From Apoderus coryli (taxonomy: Eukaryota; Arthropoda; Insecta; Coleoptera; Attelabidae), in assembly GCA_911728435.2 (NCBI GenBank), contig OU452210.1:6820001-6884000 (forward strand): a stretch of DNA of 64,000 nt, given 5' to 3'. Under the pieces are notes generated by a model that was given only the letters and a program-made list of their open reading frames with translations, was not told where the DNA came from and searched no databases. The first letter of the stretch is position 1, and every line of letters starts with the position of its first letter. Positions 48,676 through 61,860 of this stretch are shown here, piece after piece. The translations under genes were made by a program, and so were the position numbers.

Positions 48676-49075
48676 ATGAATCGAAAAGACATGGCGAAAA
48701 TCGAACATAGCGCGGTTATAAAGTTCTTGACTAAGCAAGGAAACTCTGTTCTGCTTCTCCATTCTGGTAGAGGTGATATCTGTTTACAGGGAATCTTGTA
48801 CAGGAAACCCAATGGTTTACAAGTGGCATGGGCTTTTTAAGTATAGTAAGCAACATTTCGAAGACCACTCTCGGCTTTTCGAAGTGACCACTCCAGCGCT
48901 TGTGGATAAAACCGAAAAAATTATAAGATGCTTGGCTCAAGAAGAAACAAGTGGCAGAAATGGTTAGTAGTTGAAGTATCTGATACAAAAATTATTAAAA
49001 TTCTGTATGATCATATTGGCATGACAAAGGCGAATACTCAGGCCACCGCAAAACCACATGGCGCCGAATAATTTA
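48676..49075 (+). pseudogene. Decayed mariner-like transposase, N-terminal part
   Basis: The frame from about 48693 reads MAKIEHSAVIKFLTKQGNS, matching the start of a mariner transposase family (MAKIEHRAVIKFLTKxG). Further frames give VYKWHGLFKYSKQHFEDHSR (KRWxxEFKxGRxSxEDDxR), TPALVDKTEKII (TPExIxKVHxxV), then VEVSDTKIIKILYDHIGMTK (VGISxxxVxxILHEHLGMxK). Several frameshifts; the DDE catalytic domain is missing. It differs from the DD41D type at 342. Confidence 0.72.
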
Positions 49076-49727
49076 AAGTAATTCGAATTTGAAAAAACGG
49101 CTTTCATTAGGTACATTCAAATAAATTGTAGGAACGCGTATCTCAAATAAATTTACGTATTTGAATAATCAAAATGTCGAAGACACAGAGACAATATCTA
49201 TTTACATTTGCTACTATATGCTTTTGTGCAGAACTTTAATAACATGAACTTATCCAGTTTTAATGAAGGGATAATGTACAATAATTGTGCCTGTATATCA
49301 TCTGCATCAGCACAAAAACTTTTCCTAATTGTTTAGTAAGAACAATTGTTCTTAATGTTAGAGCTTCATTATTATACCTAGTTTGGCAGTGCTAACAAGC
49401 AATGAATTGTTCGGAGAGATTATATTAGAAGTATAGAAAATTTTTGTTTCAAATCTCTTTCAAGGGGAAACATTTTAAATAGAACTTAAATTTCTACACA
49501 CACACAGGCGCGCGTGCGCTCTTACTAATTTTGAAATTCGTAGGATAAATATGTTTTCCTTTCGACGACCAAATCAACATTTCAAGAGGTTAAGTTGTCT
49601 GTAGCATTGCAGAATTTAGTTAAAAAAAGGTAATTGAGTTCCCAATTCGGAATAGTTTAGTACGGTGTGATTCGGATTATGAAATAAAATCTTTAATTCA
49701 TGGGCAGGAAAAATATATTCAACTAAT

Positions 49728-49895
49728 TATTGGAAACTGCAAAACTATATATTCAGAGCAGAGGCAGAATCAAACTTTGCTAGAACAATTTATTGCACGA
49801 AAGCTTCGAAGCGTTTATTGGAAACTGCAAAACTATATTAGCGCAGAGGCTCAATCAACCTTTCCTAGAACAATTTATTGAACGCAAGCTTTGCA
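49728..49895. repeat. Tandem duplication of about 85 bp
   Basis: attggaaactgcaaaactat occurs at about 49730 and 49817, each followed by agcagaggc..aatcaa and ctagaacaatttattg. Confidence 0.88.
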
Positions 49896-52800
49896 CTTCT
49901 TCATGAAAACACTTTTTTAAATATTGACGCGCATTGGGCTAACCCTATTAGCAGCCTCATAAGAGAATTTAGTAAATTAGCCGAACTACACACAGCCGTA
50001 TATGTCATATGAGTGATGCGCTCTGATTGGTAGAAAAATGAGCAATATGTTCGCAGCATACTGCGTCTATTATAACCACACTTCCAAACTAAAGCATATA
50101 ATATGCTATTTGGAATTGGACCCTTATATTTATTCAAAATTCTAGAACTATGGTTGGCGACTTACAAACTTCCATAAGCATTTACCTCAGTATGCTGACG
50201 GTGTTAGCAAAACGCGCGTCGACATTTTAAAGATGTGTGTGGGCGAAGTGGTAAACCATATTTTTTAATCTAAAGGTTCATGTCGAAAGGTTCTACTCAT
50301 CGAATTTAGAATAAGAGAATAATTTTATTGTCCACGTAACCTCCTAAAATATTCTATACCATCGCAATCAAAATCCGTAGCAGCTAACACGCATTCAGTG
50401 GCGACCGTCGAAGTCCACTTATTTGTTAACACGGATACAACTTGGATGGGTAATAGAGAATGTGTTCCTGAAATTGTACAAGAAGCCCGAAATTGTTGAA
50501 GTGTGACGTGTACAGGTGGGTACGAGTAGAGGCCAATAAGAATCAGGTCAAAAAAAAAATCAAAATCTGTATAATTACTTTCACAACCTCCTTTTATATC
50601 CACTGGTATTTTCATTTATCAAACATTTCTCAGTCATTTTATGCTTTTAATGTTTCAAAAAAAGTTAGGAATTACACTAAAAAAGTAAATAATTTGATTT
50701 TAATAGCAGGTTTTAAACAAAACAACTCTTTTCAGTTTAAAACCTGATAACAAAAGCGATTCAGTATTCAAGCAGAAAATGTTTATTATTTTATCCAATG
50801 TCAATAATTTTTATGCAAATCATTAGAATAGATTATATTCAGATGTCAAACAAAATTGGCTATGACTGGACAGAGTGGATTTTTACCATAGAGCCTTCAT
50901 GTGACATTAACTATGCAGTAAGGTGTTGTTGGGGAGAGCTTGAACAAGTTTATGATGTTTTCTGATGTCATTCATTGTATCACTTTTGTGAAAAATGAAG
51001 CCACGTTGTTGAAACTGAGGAACAATATGTTTGGCTTTTTGTTTTTCTTTAAGTTTCATTATCTTGGCATTCTTCGTCATGTAGACTTCTAACGGATGGT
51101 CCTATTATATCGCGAAATCGCAAAAAGGGAAAACAAGAGAACTAGTTAAGCTAAATAGGTAATTAAAGTTTCTAATAGTGACCGCCAACAGCTAAGTTAT
51201 CAAAGCGTAATGACAATCTCGTTCATAGCGCAATTAATGTTCAATTAGCTCAATTGATCTTTCGTTTAGACTGCAACTCGATATGAAACTAGACCCAAGT
51301 TGGATCTGCATGTTAGACATTCACAAATCGCTTTATGAAACCAAATTATACTACGTGGTTGGCTAAACAAATATAAGAGAACTTTATATGAATAATAATT
51401 TAAATAATGTTTGATATACCTGGTGGAAAAACTCTTCCTGGTGTATCCTGTTAATGTTCTCTTCGAGACATTGAGTTTTCATTAAAGACTAAATATAAAT
51501 TGGGATAACATTAATGCACAAATTAACAATCATAAAATTATTTTGCATAGTAGAGATATTTTCATCTTCCAGAAAATTTGAATTAAATAGGTTTAAAATT
51601 TTATCACTTTAATACACAGTAGTTAATAGGAAAGATTGATAAAATGAAATCGAATAAGTTGATTAAAATCCAAATCAGTCTTCTACAAGAAAGGATACCA
51701 AATCCCCTGTGGCAAAATTTTAAACACACAAAGCTGTTCTCCTCTTGTACATTTGTCAGTGGTTAGTTTCTGTCGTTGGTAATAAACTTAATATTATCAG
51801 GATGTTTTTGCACTCATTATATTTGTAAATAGGTATTTCAAAATATAATCATATTCGTAAAACTCAATAAAAACTTACAAAAAGTAACATTTTTCCTGAA
51901 GCCTCCTCCTCTCTCCTACTCCTATCATATTCAGTGCTGAACAAAGTTTTAATTAATTTTTACTTTATATTGTAAAACTTTATAAGCTTGGTATTTTGTT
52001 AATTTATTTTCAAAATGTACGAACTTATTATTAAAACCCGATTCATTTACAAGTATGATGTTCATTAAACATTTTCTAATATTTTAATGAATGTCAGACA
52101 AAAAAGAAAAAATGATAAACCACATTTGCCGTATTTAGAAATTTACCAAAATCTGTACACCAGGGCAAGTATAGTAGATGTAAGCAAAAATGGTATTTTA
52201 TATTACTGCAAAAGACTCTAAAATAACTCAGATGTTATACATGGCTTTAAAAGTCTTAACAGGCAATGCAGAATGAGCGGGCGCATAAATATGTCATGAT
52301 GGAGAACCGATGACTTGTTCTTCCTCAATATTTCCTTAATTCTGAAGTGCTGTAATAAGAAATACCTACCCAATGTGTTTCGTGTTCACGTCGAAATATT
52401 TTTTGGACATCTTAAATGCACAGAAATAATAAGGAAATATCTAAACGAGGATCATAAAATACTAAAGTATAACAGTATTGTTTTTAAATTTAAATTTGAC
52501 TAAGATATCCGCATAAAAATCAGTAGAATTAGAGCGTTCAGAAATAAATTAAAATTGGAAAGATATTCGTGTTTCAGGGCACCAGTTTATTGTAAATTTT
52601 TGTTCCTAAATATTTACAGAAATCTTTGTATTTAGTGGATGTAAGAGAATTCTACATTTTATTTAATATAATTTAATTATAGCTCACCAACATTAAATTA
52701 GTTAATAATAGAGGCTTCCAAACTGAAAACTCCCTAAAGTTTTGAGTTTTCTTTTCCTTTTTTTTTTTTAATAATGATCCACAACTAATTGTTGCAGATT

Positions 52801-54088
52801 TTATGTTTTGTTCTTTTTGTAAAATTAAATAAGAGCTAATATTGTTTTGTTTTGATGCGATTGGAAAACATTAGGAAAAGCAGATTCATAATAATAATTT
52901 ATAAATACGAACAGCTGCAATCGGTAATTCCTGCTATCGATTACATTGAGTAGTAAAATTGTACATAAATAAATGAGTCGTGAAGTAATTTTAATACTTT
53001 GTAATAGAAAATATTTTATTAAAATCCATAGATACAGGTAGCCAAAGCCATTTTACGTTTAACTTATCAGCTTGATTATTTGTATACAGGAAGTTTTAGA
53101 TTATGTTTTAACTATATACCACATTGTGAGAAGAAATGTTAATGTTATTTGAATAGTTCATCTTTCACTTCAACTCAATCTTTTTTTTATTTAGATCAAG
53201 CAATTCATTCTTTGATTGCCAGCAATTTAATGATAATAATAATAAATCAGTTTATTTGCAGTTCTATAAACTTATAACTTACGAACTAGATAATCTAGAA
53301 TTACAAAAAGGGCTGGAAAGGCAGTATATATACTGTTATAAGTCTTAGTCCTGTGAAAAACAAAAACAACAAAAGATATAAATATTTTTTGAAGCAATCT
53401 GGCACCTCAAGTAATATTTGAACATATATATAAGTATTTTGTGGAGTAGACGTTGTTTTTTTTTTATTTATGTATTGAAAAGATATAAACATATCTTATA
53501 CTTACAAAAAACACAATCAGAAAAAGCACAACAGTATTACTTAATAAATTAACATTCAGATGAAATGAGAAATTGAGATATGCATCAAAAACAATTCTTA
53601 ATAATCCGAATCAACCAAATAGTAAGCGATGTCTAAGTTGAAAGCATAGGTAAGTCCTTTAACTCACCTGGGACTTGATTGTAAATTGAATAAACATTGT
53701 ACGTGTATGACCTCTTAAATAATTCTGTCCTGTGCCGCGGACCAGAAAGCAAGCCTTTGAAGTTGAGGTGTCAGTGTATTTTTTTACAATGGAAGAAACC
53801 AAATATCGTGTGTTTAAAAACTAAGATTTACATCTAAAATGGTGTATTTTTGGTTCAAACTAAAACTCTTTTTCATGACTTAGCCTTTCCACTCATATAT
53901 ATTGGAGTTGGAAATATGTTATTTTAGACTATTTTTAATTTAACTTCACAATCTGTAATTACAGTTAAAGAGTTCTCACAATCATTTTGCTATACATACA
54001 ATAATAATGAACACTTTATTGTGAAATGAATTTCACTAAAGGCGAAGTTGAAGAGTTAGCTTCCTAAGACAAAAATGATATATTTAAC

Positions 54089-54599
54089 AATGGGACGACC
54101 GTTAAATGGAGATACTAAGGCTCAAATAATGATGATTGACTCAAACTTGCCTTAATAATAAATATGCAGAAGCAAATACTCTGTATTAAATCGTTTTTTC
54201 TTGGAAACGGATTCAAATATCGAAAATGAACAAGAATTAACTTTTCTCGAATAAAAGAATGCACTTTCAGATTTTAAAAGCTATTTAGCATTAAATATAC
54301 AGGGTGAAAAGTTATGACATAATTGATCATAGCAGTAGCTCCCCCTATGAGGAACGTAACAAAAATTAACATATTCATTTTTCTCATACCAAAAAATATA
54401 AAGCTGTCAATTTTGAAGTCGATAGCCCATGAAACACGATAATGCTGGTAAAAAACGAAATAAAATAATAACTTTGATCGCCATGTATTTCCTAAACCAT
54501 CAACATTTGGATAAGGCAAGTTTTGGGTCAATCATCATTATTTGACCCGTAGTATCTCCAGTTAACGGTTGTCCCATTGCTAATGAATCACCTTGTATA
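54089..54599. repeat. MITE-like inverted-repeat element
   Basis: Arms 54089-54153 and 54512-54578 are inverse copies with few changes (aatgggacgaccgtta against taacggttgtcccatt). The right end continues to gaatcaccttgtata, a typical end of mariner-type MITEs; the corresponding left end is lost. A separate tacagggtgaaaagttatg at 54298 inside may mark a nested element. Confidence 0.7.
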
Positions 54600-55414
54600 C
54601 ATCAGTAAGGCGGAATATCGAATACAACTCAATCCATAACAGAATTGATTGATTATTTAAATTATACACTTTTGAAACCATTCATATCCAGGGCTGTTAA
54701 ATTATAATTTACAATATTATTGTGTGGATACTACAATCAATAATCTGATAGGCTGCCCTAACATGTCTTCTGCAACTGTGATAGACATTTTCAAGTGATT
54801 TGTGAAACATAATTCTCTTATTTATAGGCATAGCAACTGCAAAATGGAATCAGCTTGAGATACAGCATAGCATGAAACATTTTGCTGTCATTTGTTAATT
54901 TGGATTTGATTTTACTGTCTAAAAATTGGCGAACACAACGAAAAATTAGTTGTTAATTTCAATAATCATAAATAGTAATTAGTCTGTTGTAAACCAGTAC
55001 AAATATTTTTACAGTGGCGTAGCTGGCCCCAAGTGGGCTCGGTATGAGTACCTGGGAGGGGCTCCCCTTACACGGAAAGCGCTCTATGCAAAAAAACATA
55101 GAGTGCTATGAAAAAATAAATTTTGGGCAAACAAAATTATCGCACAATTCAAAAATAAAATATATTTAATAAAAATAATCAAATCAAAACAAACAAATTC
55201 ATGTTATTTATTTACTTACACGACCGTTTAGAGTTAGGGATTTCACAAAAGCTGAATATTTTTCATAAGCTCTATTTGGCATCACTAATAAATGAATGGA
55301 CCTCCAGGTTGAGCAGTCTCGGGTTGGTGTAGCTACGGCACCCTCCCAAACACGCGTGTGGGAGGCTGCTGCAGCTGCATCCCTAGGAGTGCACGAGCTG
55401 AAGGTCAACTCTCT

Positions 55415-55575
55415 TACTAAAATCTAATAGTGTGAAATATGGCGATCTCGGGGGCCACATAGTGGCGATGGTACCTCTTCTACCAATCGAATATACAGGA
55501 AACTGTTGATTCATTCAAAAACTCCCGCTGCCTAATGTGGTGGAGGCCATCCCGTTGAAAAAATTATCTGGCATC
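55415..55575 (-). pseudogene. Decayed mariner-like transposase, catalytic core
   Basis: On the minus strand: FQRDGLHHIRQREFLNE, a damaged QQDGAPPHYxxxVREFL block, then IGRRGTIATMWPPRSPYFTL followed by LDF, corresponding to WIGRRGPIEWPPRSPDLTPLDF with Asp lost in SPD. It resembles the family of the intact copy at 342-1415 but is separated by frameshifts. A cagtggcgtagctgg phrase at 55013 may be the edge of another element. Confidence 0.65.
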
Positions 55576-56230
55576 TGGTCAGGAGAGTAGATCATATCTT
55601 ACAGCATCCTAATTTCAGTTTTTTCTGCAGTGATGTAATTCATAATTGGCATACATATGTTTTATGTGCAAAAAAATTCTACCTATGGGGTCTTACATTT
55701 TTAATGTTCATTTTACTTTTAATTTGAATTGTTTAATAAGTAATTTTAATTAGATAATTTAACTAATGCTTCGCAGATCCACAATAAAAAAAGCAACCAA
55801 ATTCGCAAACCATTCATTATTGAGCAAATTATCAATTTCTAAATTTTAAATGCTTTCAGTAGCTAAACCAACCCTACACTCTCATAACAATCATGCCATT
55901 TAAATGAGAATTTAATTTAGCTTAGTTTACATAAAAAGCGATTAGTAGGGAAGACAAATTTGACTTGCCTGGGACTGAGATTTTATTTCGAACTCATTAA
56001 ATTGAATGTAAAACGAAAGTCTCGTATCATCTCCTGAGATAGAGAATCTTTTTGAAAAAATGTTCATCCTTTTTTCTGGGTACCTATCTAGAGAAAGAAT
56101 GTGAGTGTTGTTTAATTTATGTCTTTTTAATGTTCGTATAAAAGTTCTTTCGTTTCATCTTACATTTGTAAAAGAAAATATTTTATAGTAACAAATTTTA
56201 AGAGGTAATATCATGTGGGAAAATTTATAC

Positions 56231-56960
56231 GAAGGTGGTTTGATAAGTCCGTGACTTTTTGAATTTCCCGCGCAGTAACTTTAATGGCAACACTACTAAC
56301 TAACTACCATCTATCGGTAGACTACTCTAACATTTTGAGCATGCTGCGTCATTATGTTTATGTTTGACAACCATTGAAAGCAGCTAACCTGATTAATTTC
56401 CACAAAAACGGAAAAAGTGAATTTCTCATGCTGCAGCATACTTTTTGCGCAAAAAAACCATTACCGAAACCATTTATAGAGATGTTGACCCTACACCGTC
56501 AGTTTCAATGGTTAAAAAGTGGTTTATTGAATTCAGCTGTAGCCGCACCAGTACAGGTGACGCTGAACGTTCAGGTCGCGCAAAAGTAGTCGTTACGTCA
56601 TTACGACCGAAGATTGAATATGCGTGAGTTGGCTGAGGCTATAGCAACCTCAACTGAGCGGGTGTATCACACTTTACATGCATTTTTGGATATGAAAAAG
56701 CTGACCCACGCGATGGGTGCTTCGATTGCTCATAATCGACCATTGGGGATATTTAGCAGCAATCCAAACGGGTTTTTGGTCCATATCGTTACCGTAGATA
56801 AGACATGGATCGATCACACCACACCAGCGACCAAGCAACAACCGAGAACAATAAGCCCATGAGGCTGCAGTGAAACAGGGGACTTCTCGAACGGACCCTT
56901 TCAAAAAAAAAACAACCGAACAATGGGTTTAAACGGGTGAAGCTCTCGTCATAAGTGGTA
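56231..56960 (+). pseudogene. Decayed mariner transposase, N-terminal and first catalytic block
   Basis: Begins with a terminal-repeat-like ggtggtttgataagtccgtgac. Shifting frames give NLINFHKNGKSEF, TITETIYRDVDPTPSVSMVK KWFIEF (helix-turn-helix), SRTSTGDAERSGRAK (typical GRTSxxDxxRSGRP), MRELAEAIATSTERVYHTLH (second helix-turn-helix) and HIVTVDKTWIDHTTPATKQQ, matching IVTGDETWVHHYxPExKQQ with the catalytic Asp kept and the Glu lost. Nothing after the first catalytic block is legible beyond 56950; the 3' half and terminal repeat are gone. A mellifera/irritans-like mariner, unlike the others here. Confidence 0.78.
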
Positions 56961-59900
56961 GCACAGAAATTACTATTAGATAGTTAACGTAATCTGTTTT
57001 AACTTATAAAATTTCCTAACACAGGTAAAAGATACGAGTATTGTTTTATTTAATATCTACTTTGCTACTAACTAGAATGAATTCGTTAAATATTTTAAGA
57101 CATTTATGATGATTGAAAATTTTATGATCATATACAAAAACAAATTTTACTCATTTTTCATTTTCACTATGTGAAATTCAATAAAACAATCATTGTCAGT
57201 TTATATTATTCCATCACTGATAATGAGAGCTTAAACTCTCAATACATGTATGGTTTTATGGTTTTAACTTGCTTTGTTTGAATATGTTTTGCAGATACTG
57301 ATTTCATTATATCTACACGGCACAGGGTGAGTCTAGCAAGGTGCATTGGTTTACTGTAACAAAACTGTAACGAAATGATTTTTTCTGCAATCAGGACGTA
57401 TGTAAGTCGAACACGGACACATTTTGCAGAACAGTTATGTTTTTTTTTAAATAGAACACCCGATGTGGTAGGGCGAATTTTGATAGTCCCTCAAACATAA
57501 ATGCGATTTGCTATATAAAAAGTCGTACATCTATTTTTAACATTTAAAATGAGTGTAACATGATTTTCTCAATTTCAATTGAAGATTTTAAATCTGCATG
57601 AATTTTCTTAAGAGTTACCTTCATTTTATCAAAATTACTAAATGTTCGCAATTTTATTGTTACGTATTTCACATTATCATTGTGGCAACAACAAGTAGTG
57701 AAACTCGGTTGGAACCAACACCGTGCGGCTCTAGCAATTTAATTTCAAAAGTTTTAAACAGTGGCGAAGTACCCAAATAATAAGCTTTAATCTATTCGCG
57801 CCACAACAAACATATTGAAACTAGTATAGGACTATATTTATCATTTCCAAACAATTAAGTTCTTTAAGTAATTCTGAAAGTGAAATAATCTGCGAGATGA
57901 GCACTAAAAGCCACAACTTTTGCGCCAAGAGTTCAGTAAGTACAGTTACCACTGAAAGCATTATACGCAATTAAAATATCACCACATGTTCGTTATTTGA
58001 AATGCGTTTCCTGTTTCTATTACTTTGATTTACCTACTACCCCATACCATGCGCTTTAATCTTCCACAAAATTACTTTCAGCAGGCTAACAAATCGAATA
58101 TCGAGAAACACCCGTTAATCCCCTCACCCTAACGAAGTTTATTCGCGTTGGAAAAATATATTGAACTGGAAAGTTTCAGACTACTCAAATATAAGAAAAC
58201 ATTAAATTTAAATTGCTACAATTTTATTACAGATTTTATGTATAAGTAGTGCCAATTTTCATTTACTGTTTATTTATTTCTTTACGTGAATTTAACAATT
58301 CACATAACAGTGGAATTATCATTTAATTAGTATAGGGAATAATAACTTCTTATTTTCACTTTACTACTGTTCAATTTTGTTTTTAAACTTGTGTAATGCT
58401 CTCATCAGTAAAAAGCATTGAAATGCCCGTATAAACCACTACCAAAACCCATATAAGATTAGCAAAAAGTGAAATGGTAGGATCGCCATATAATATCCCA
58501 GTACACTAAGGGATTATACCTCCAGTTTGGGGGAATAATTGAAATGAAATGAACTTGAATGAAATATATTAACTAAATAATAAAATGATAATTACAAATC
58601 CTACAACTAACTACCTAGTAATTAAAATTAATCATAGATATAGATAATGTGCCGATCATTGTTATTTATGACACAGCAAACTTACATAAATTATTTATAG
58701 TCTTATCTGTCTAATGATAAAATAAAAAATCATGAAATAGATATTGGGGTAAAACATATTATTGCCTTACAGGTTGTTTGATTTGTTTTTACAAAGTTTG
58801 GAGCCTGAGGATTTTGCAACAGCTAAATTTCTTTTGTTTTTTTGCTATTGTTCAATTTATAATTTTATCAAACACCGAGAGAAGTTTCTGTTATTTTTAT
58901 TAAAAATTCTTTTGTTGCATCTTACAATGACACTATATATTACCTATATCTAAATAATTTGTATATCAGCAATAAAATAGGGAGCAACAACTCTATCACA
59001 ATTTGTTTGAATTAAAACGTCTAACATCTCTTAATTTCGAAAGAAGGATGCTTAAAACGTTTTGAAAATAATCAAGTTATTCGTCTTGTTTGAGCACACA
59101 AAAGGAAATAAACAGCGTGATATTTGGATGTGAATGTGTGGTTGTTAAAAATTAATGGACTCGGAAACACACTTTTCACGAATTCAACAAATTGATTGAT
59201 TGTACCTGATTTCCCCTCGAAAGATTAAAGTTTGATATAGAATTAATTAATACTTTGGGAGTTATTTTTTTTCTTGTTTTCCTGCTTCAAAATGTTAGAA
59301 GCCGCTACTGTTCCCTACTGTTAAAAGATAAAAATAATTCACAAGATCGACCAAGAAGATGAAAATTCCAAAGAGATTGGTTCACTTTATTTCCCTGCAC
59401 ATAATTTACTTTCTTTTATAGTCCCTACTTACTGTTCAACCTTTTTATACCACTAGCTATGTGTATTGTCAACGTATATATTATTTCCAGTATTTTAACT
59501 TTAGTTCACTTATTTAAGTTCTATTAAGAGCGCAATTCCTCTGAAGTAGGTCGCAGAAACGGAAGTATATAGGCGATTTAACACATGTTTGCGCTTTCAT
59601 GTTTTTCGTTTCTTACTTCGATTAAAAAGATCTCTATAAAATCCGAATTTAAGTTAGATATTAGATCTTAGTAGAAGAATAATATAGTACATATAGGGTG
59701 TTTCGTTAATGTTTTTTTATTAACTGTAAACACTCAAACAGCATACTGATTCATTATATTTATAAACAACCATTTTCTTGCAAAATCAAATAGTAAAGGC
59801 AGTATTTTAAATTTTAAAATATTTAAATAACGATATTGCTGAAATGTTAAGGTATAAAAGCATGTTTATAAAATGTTATTTCGGCCTAATATCACAATTA

Positions 59901-60573
59901 TACTTTAAAACTCTTTAACATTTAAGCTGTCGCCTTGATCTTTAAGAGCAATCAATCTAAGTAAAAACTAAACACCGTTTAACATAACTGAGCAAAATCG
60001 AAAGATGGAAATCTGCTAAGCGTATTAACCTTCCCATCTCTACTATCCCGGTCACAGACACATTTGTCTAAATGTATAACTAAATTTTGTGATTGCCAGT
60101 TTGCATATTGGTGTGTGGTCCATAAAAGATGTGCATTCTTTTTGAAACAGCTAGAATTCTTCGTAAAGCCAAAATATCACAGAGTAATTACTTGACATAA
60201 TAATTTCAAGCACAAAATCAATAAAAGTCGACCCTAATATCATTAAACTGACACCAGAATGTAACAGTGGTTATGAATACAATTAACAAGATTAATAAGA
60301 CAAAGCTAAATAGACACCAAATCAACTAAGTGCTTCGTAATTTTAACGTTAAGTCTTTGTAGTCGTAAGGTTGCGAGTTCAAATCTGGGCCATGGAACAT
60401 TTTCTTATTATTATTGGAATGATTGTAGCCACATATTGTTACCTGACATGTTTATAAAATTAATTAATTATACACTGTCATGATATGAATTGACGGTTAT
60501 CGTATAGCGCGATGAATTTGAAACATTCTGATATATGTGCCATATAGATAAACAATTGTGCGAAATGTATAAA

Positions 60574-60700
60574 AAAAATTATAAAATATTAGTATTTGAC
60601 GTGACGAATGTTAAATTATACAAAACTGCCCACCAAACGCATATATATTTAATTTGACGTGGATGCTCAAAATGTCAACTTTCTTTAATTAATAGAAATG
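60574..60700. repeat. Dispersed repeat, inverted partner of 46505-46634
   Basis: Reverse complement of the sequence near tRNA-Phe, continuing to 60552 (aaacaattgtgcgaaat) without the 250-bp insert seen at 46 kb; it serves as an empty-site comparison. Confidence 0.75.
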
Positions 60701-60925
60701 GAAAAAATGTATCAATGCCTTTTGGGCGAACATTTTTTTTTTCTATATGCAATTAAAACTCGTATAAGTACAATATTAGGTTCCTTGAGCATATAATTTC
60801 GACCGACATGTTCTAATTTCTACTTCTGCTTTGGATCGATTTGAATCCGACTGGACAATCTTTAAAATCATATAGAGGCAAATTATTTAATTATATCATA
60901 AGTAACTTAAACTTTACTTTTACAG

Positions 60926-61061
60926 ATTTCATGATGAAGAACATGCGAATTTGCTTAATGCCATGTGGTTGATAGCAATCACGTTTTTAAGTGTCGGTTT
61001 TGGTGATATAGTTCCTAACACATATTGTGGTAGAGGAATAGCTGTTAGTACGGGGATTATG
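60926..61061 (+). CDS. SK: SK channel exon: pore loop, selectivity filter, start of S6
   Basis: A 136-bp exon between acceptor ttttacag and donor gtaagt. Its first base completes the Arg codon split from exon 44205-44626, then [45 protein letters not shown]. It forms the outer turret, pore helix, selectivity filter and beginning of S6, where potassium passes. The filter is V-G-F-G-D; vertebrate SK channels have I-G-Y-G-D, so Tyr is Phe here. VPNTYCG after the filter is an SK signature. It ends in phase 0 with ATG (Met), and the next exon must carry the rest of S6 and the calmodulin-binding region outside the window. Confidence 0.97.
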
Positions 61062-61539
61062 GTAAGTTTTCAGGATTAATTACTTAAATTTATTACAATT
61101 ATAATAATGAATAATGATGATATCAAAGTGTAACGAAACCGTAAACATATTATTGGGGAAACTACGACTACGAGGTGAAAAAGTAAAATATTGATAAATT
61201 GACATAACTCGAATAGAAATCGCAGATCTCTACATGACCTTCTTCAAAAATAAGTATTAACGAATTAAAATAATAAATAGGAGCATAAATCTTCCATATC
61301 TCGGGTCACTGGTGGAAAAATGCGAATCCTAGTGTACTCGACTCAAATTCGTATCAGATAAGAGCATATTATTATATAATAATTATATAGATTATAAATA
61401 AAATTTAACCCAAACATCTAATTGAAACCACTAACTACACCACAAGATAATATCTAATTAAAAAGCCAGGCAAAGCAAACAAACGAACCTTGCAAAATAA
61501 AAAATACCTCATAAAATTTTTTCCGATTTTTAAATATTT

Positions 61540-61641
61540 GCCAGTGATGATGAGACTGATCTAGTCTCGAAACATGTCTGGCTGAAATGAACGACTGACG
61601 ATTTATTTGGTGGAGATTTGACTTTTATTTTTTCATCACTG
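61540..61641 (+). other. Hammerhead-like module inside a small repeat
   Basis: GCCA (61540-61543), GTGATGA (61544-61550, first core base G instead of C), one extra T, helix II GAGAC/GTCTC (61552-61556 with 61564-61568), GAA, palindrome ACATGT (61572-61577), C at the cleavage position, TGGC (61579-61582) pairing with GCCA. The downstream gtggagatttgactttt is shared with 46635-46890. A 9-bp inverted repeat (cagtgatga/tcatcactg) spans 61542-61641. Confidence 0.4.
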
Positions 61642-61860
61642 AAATTATAACTCCACTTAAGAATGGACTACTTTTTCAATTTGAAAAAATTAGTATTTAG
61701 TATGAGCTTTGTCTTGCACTAGCAGCAGTTGCAATAGGAGTATCCGCGAGCTCCATACGGTGGTCTCCATACACACGTTAGGACCTTTATTTAAAATGCC
61801 ATCGTACAACTGGTAGTTGGAAAATATTTTTTGTGTCCATAAATTGGTAGAATTAAAAAT

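Larger units (their letters stand above)
44627..60925 (+). other. SK intron (16.3 kb)
   Basis: Starts gtaaag and ends ttttacag. It separates S5 from the pore, and holds hairpin modules, a tRNA-Phe gene, a satellite-like array and several transposon relics listed separately. Stretches 49100-54080 (apart from a small duplication at 49728 and a coding-like minus stretch at 50325) and 56960-60530 show nothing I can name. Confidence 0.85.

Noticed and set aside
57598..57780. Open frame ending TPCGSSNLISKVLNSGEVPK
   Set aside because: Considered as an alternative terminal SK exon; no acceptor in a phase compatible with the exon ending at 44626 is convincing.
59537..59570. CTGAAG...GAAAC phrase resembling the hairpin modules
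   Set aside because: The sequence between does not form a stem; resemblance is too weak.
60355..60400. tRNA-like B box (gagttcaaatctggg) upstream of the pore exon
   Set aside because: No A box or acceptor stem could be paired around it; at most a SINE or tRNA relic.
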